A DNA stretch of 49,537 bases from CAYINU01 sp964364855 (GTDB lineage Bacteria > Margulisbacteria > Marinamargulisbacteria > CAYINU01), in contig CAYINU010000005.1 in the NCBI GenBank assembly GCA_964364855.1, positions 1-49,537 on the forward strand. Reading direction: 5' to 3'. Position 1 is the first letter of the stretch, and every line of letters starts with the position of its first letter. The notes under the pieces are model-generated. The model was not told the origin of the DNA. It saw nothing but the letters and a program-made list of their open reading frames with translations, and ran no database searches. Of this stretch, positions 48,768 through 49,537 are shown piece by piece. The position numbers were made by a program, and so were the translations under genes.

Positions 48768-49537
48768 CTAGCTAAATATCGCCGAATTCAAAAATTCCTC
48801 GTTGGACTTTGTTTGGCCGAGGAGTTTGATGAGTTCTTCGGTGGCGCTGTCGGAGTCAATGTTTTTACGCAATAGATAGGACTTTTTCAGCACGGCTGCT
48901 GGCAGCAGTAGTTCTTCTTTGCGGGTGCCTGAATTGACGATATCAATGGCAGGGAAGATGCGGCGGTTGGCCAACTTGCGATCCAGGTGGAGCTCCATGT
49001 TGCCGGTGCCTTTGAACTCTTCGTAGATGATGTCATCCATGCGGGATCCGGTGTCGACTAATGCCGTGGCAATGATGGTCAGACTGCCGCCATTTTCGAT
49101 CTGACGTGCGCCGCCAAAAAACCGTTTCGGCTTGTGCAGTGAGCTGGGGTCTAGACCACCAGACAGCGTCCGGCCAGAAGGAGGAACGACCAGGTTGTAG
49201 GCCCGGGCCAAGCGGGTGATGCTGTCTAGCAAAATCATGACATCTTTGCCACATTCCACCAGTCGTTTGGCGCTTTCCAGGACCAATTCGGAAACGCGGA
49301 CATGTTGTTCCGGCGGTTCGTCGAAGGTGGAATAGATCACCTCGCCTTTTACTGAACGTTCCATGTCGGTGACTTCTTCGGGCCGTTCGTCGATGAGTAG
49401 GACCTTGATAATGACCTCGGGATGATTCATAGCGATTGCATTCGCGACGTCTTTGAGAATGCTGGTTTTGCCGGCCTTAGGAGGAGACACGATGAGCGCG
49501 CGTTGGCCTTTGCCGATGGGGATGAGCATGTCCATCA
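48768..49537 (-). CDS. rho: Transcription termination factor Rho (C-terminal part, 5' end outside window)
   Basis: The visible 256 codons contain the RecA-like ATPase: Walker A SPPKAGKTSIL, LLIDERPEEVTDMERSV, DSITRLARAYN (Walker B and after), SGRTLSGGLDP and FGGARQIENGGSLTIIATALV, plus the arginine-finger block GTGNMELHLDRKLANRRIFPAIDI. The frame is open to the right edge, so the RNA-binding N-terminal domain lies beyond it. Rho is a hexameric RNA translocase that ends transcription. It converges with ATPase copy 3. Confidence 0.97.
   Translation of the reverse strand, partial: MDMLIPIGKGQRALIVSPPKAGKTSILKDVANAIAMNHPEVIIKVLLIDERPEEVTDMERSVKGEVIYSTFDEPPEQHVRVSELVLESAKRLVECGKDVMILLDSITRLARAYNLVVPPSGRTLSGGLDPSSLHKPKRFFGGARQIENGGSLTIIATALVDTGSRMDDIIYEEFKGTGNMELHLDRKLANRRIFPAIDIVNSGTRKEELLLPAAVLKKSYLLRKNIDSDSATEELIKLLGQTKSNEEFLNSAIFS

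Noticed and set aside
1..49537. CRISPR arrays, insertion sequences with transposase, or rRNA genes
   Set aside because: No regularly spaced repeat array, no transposase frame and no rRNA-like stretch was seen on either strand.

Overview
The window is a chromosomal stretch of a Gram-negative-type bacterium, probably a metagenome or single-cell assembly. Evidence for this is a run of exactly 100 N flanked by a perfect 55-base duplication. I cannot name the lineage with confidence. Coding is dense, with many 1 to 11 base overlaps between genes. Base composition looks moderately GC in housekeeping genes and AT-richer in accessory ones. Heme is made by the C5 (glutamyl-tRNA) route. Ribosomal protein S18 is the zinc-ligand form, CobA and HemD are fused, and exported M23 and S41 peptidases plus a VKOR-DsbA fusion point to an envelope with an oxidising extracytoplasmic space.

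Layout. (1) 1-5.9 kb, minus strand: a type I restriction-modification operon in the order hsdR, KilA-N gene, hsdS, hsdM, with hsdM cut by the window edge. The KilA-N gene sits between two diverged copies of the hsdR 3' end. (2) 5.9-9.8 kb: two covarying hairpins, small orphan genes, two paralogous secreted Cys-containing proteins flanking tRNA-Ser(CGA), an RNA-ligase-like protein and a PIN toxin-antitoxin pair. (3) 9.8-21.3 kb, mostly housekeeping: a radical-SAM-like gene coupled to glyQ-glyS, acs, a menH-like hydrolase, glpD, fumC, and a rpsF-ssb-ssb-rpsR-rplI operon with two different ssb genes.

(4) 21.4-33.1 kb, accessory: an orphan antitoxin, then a methyltransferase and a 7TM-type sensor histidine kinase that are translationally coupled and resemble the PhcB/PhcS quorum-sensing pair. 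A decaying patch follows (deleted DUF4160, DUF2442, winged-helix gene scraps, a nucleotidyltransferase with a truncated HEPN partner). After it come a Fic-MerR fusion, a double-receiver response regulator, two DUF4143-type ATPases, an unknown P-loop protein and an HTH regulator. (5) 33.2-47.2 kb, plus strand: uvrC (interrupted only by the artificial gap), an M23 peptidase that seems to start at ATT, ctpA, the heme operon hemA-hemC-cobA/hemD-hemB-hemL, a TPR protein, leuA and the VKOR-DsbA fusion. (6) 47.2 kb to the end: a third DUF4143-type ATPase behind a strong inverted repeat, then the 3' part of rho on the minus strand.

The most interesting leads are the Phc-like methyltransferase/kinase unit, whose kinase carries an intergenic-type palindromic repeat in frame; the KilA-N insertion into the hsd operon with a duplicated hsdR tail; three DUF4143 ATPases, each with its own repeat just upstream; the tandem ssb genes; and the radical SAM tail left in front of the RNA ligase gene.
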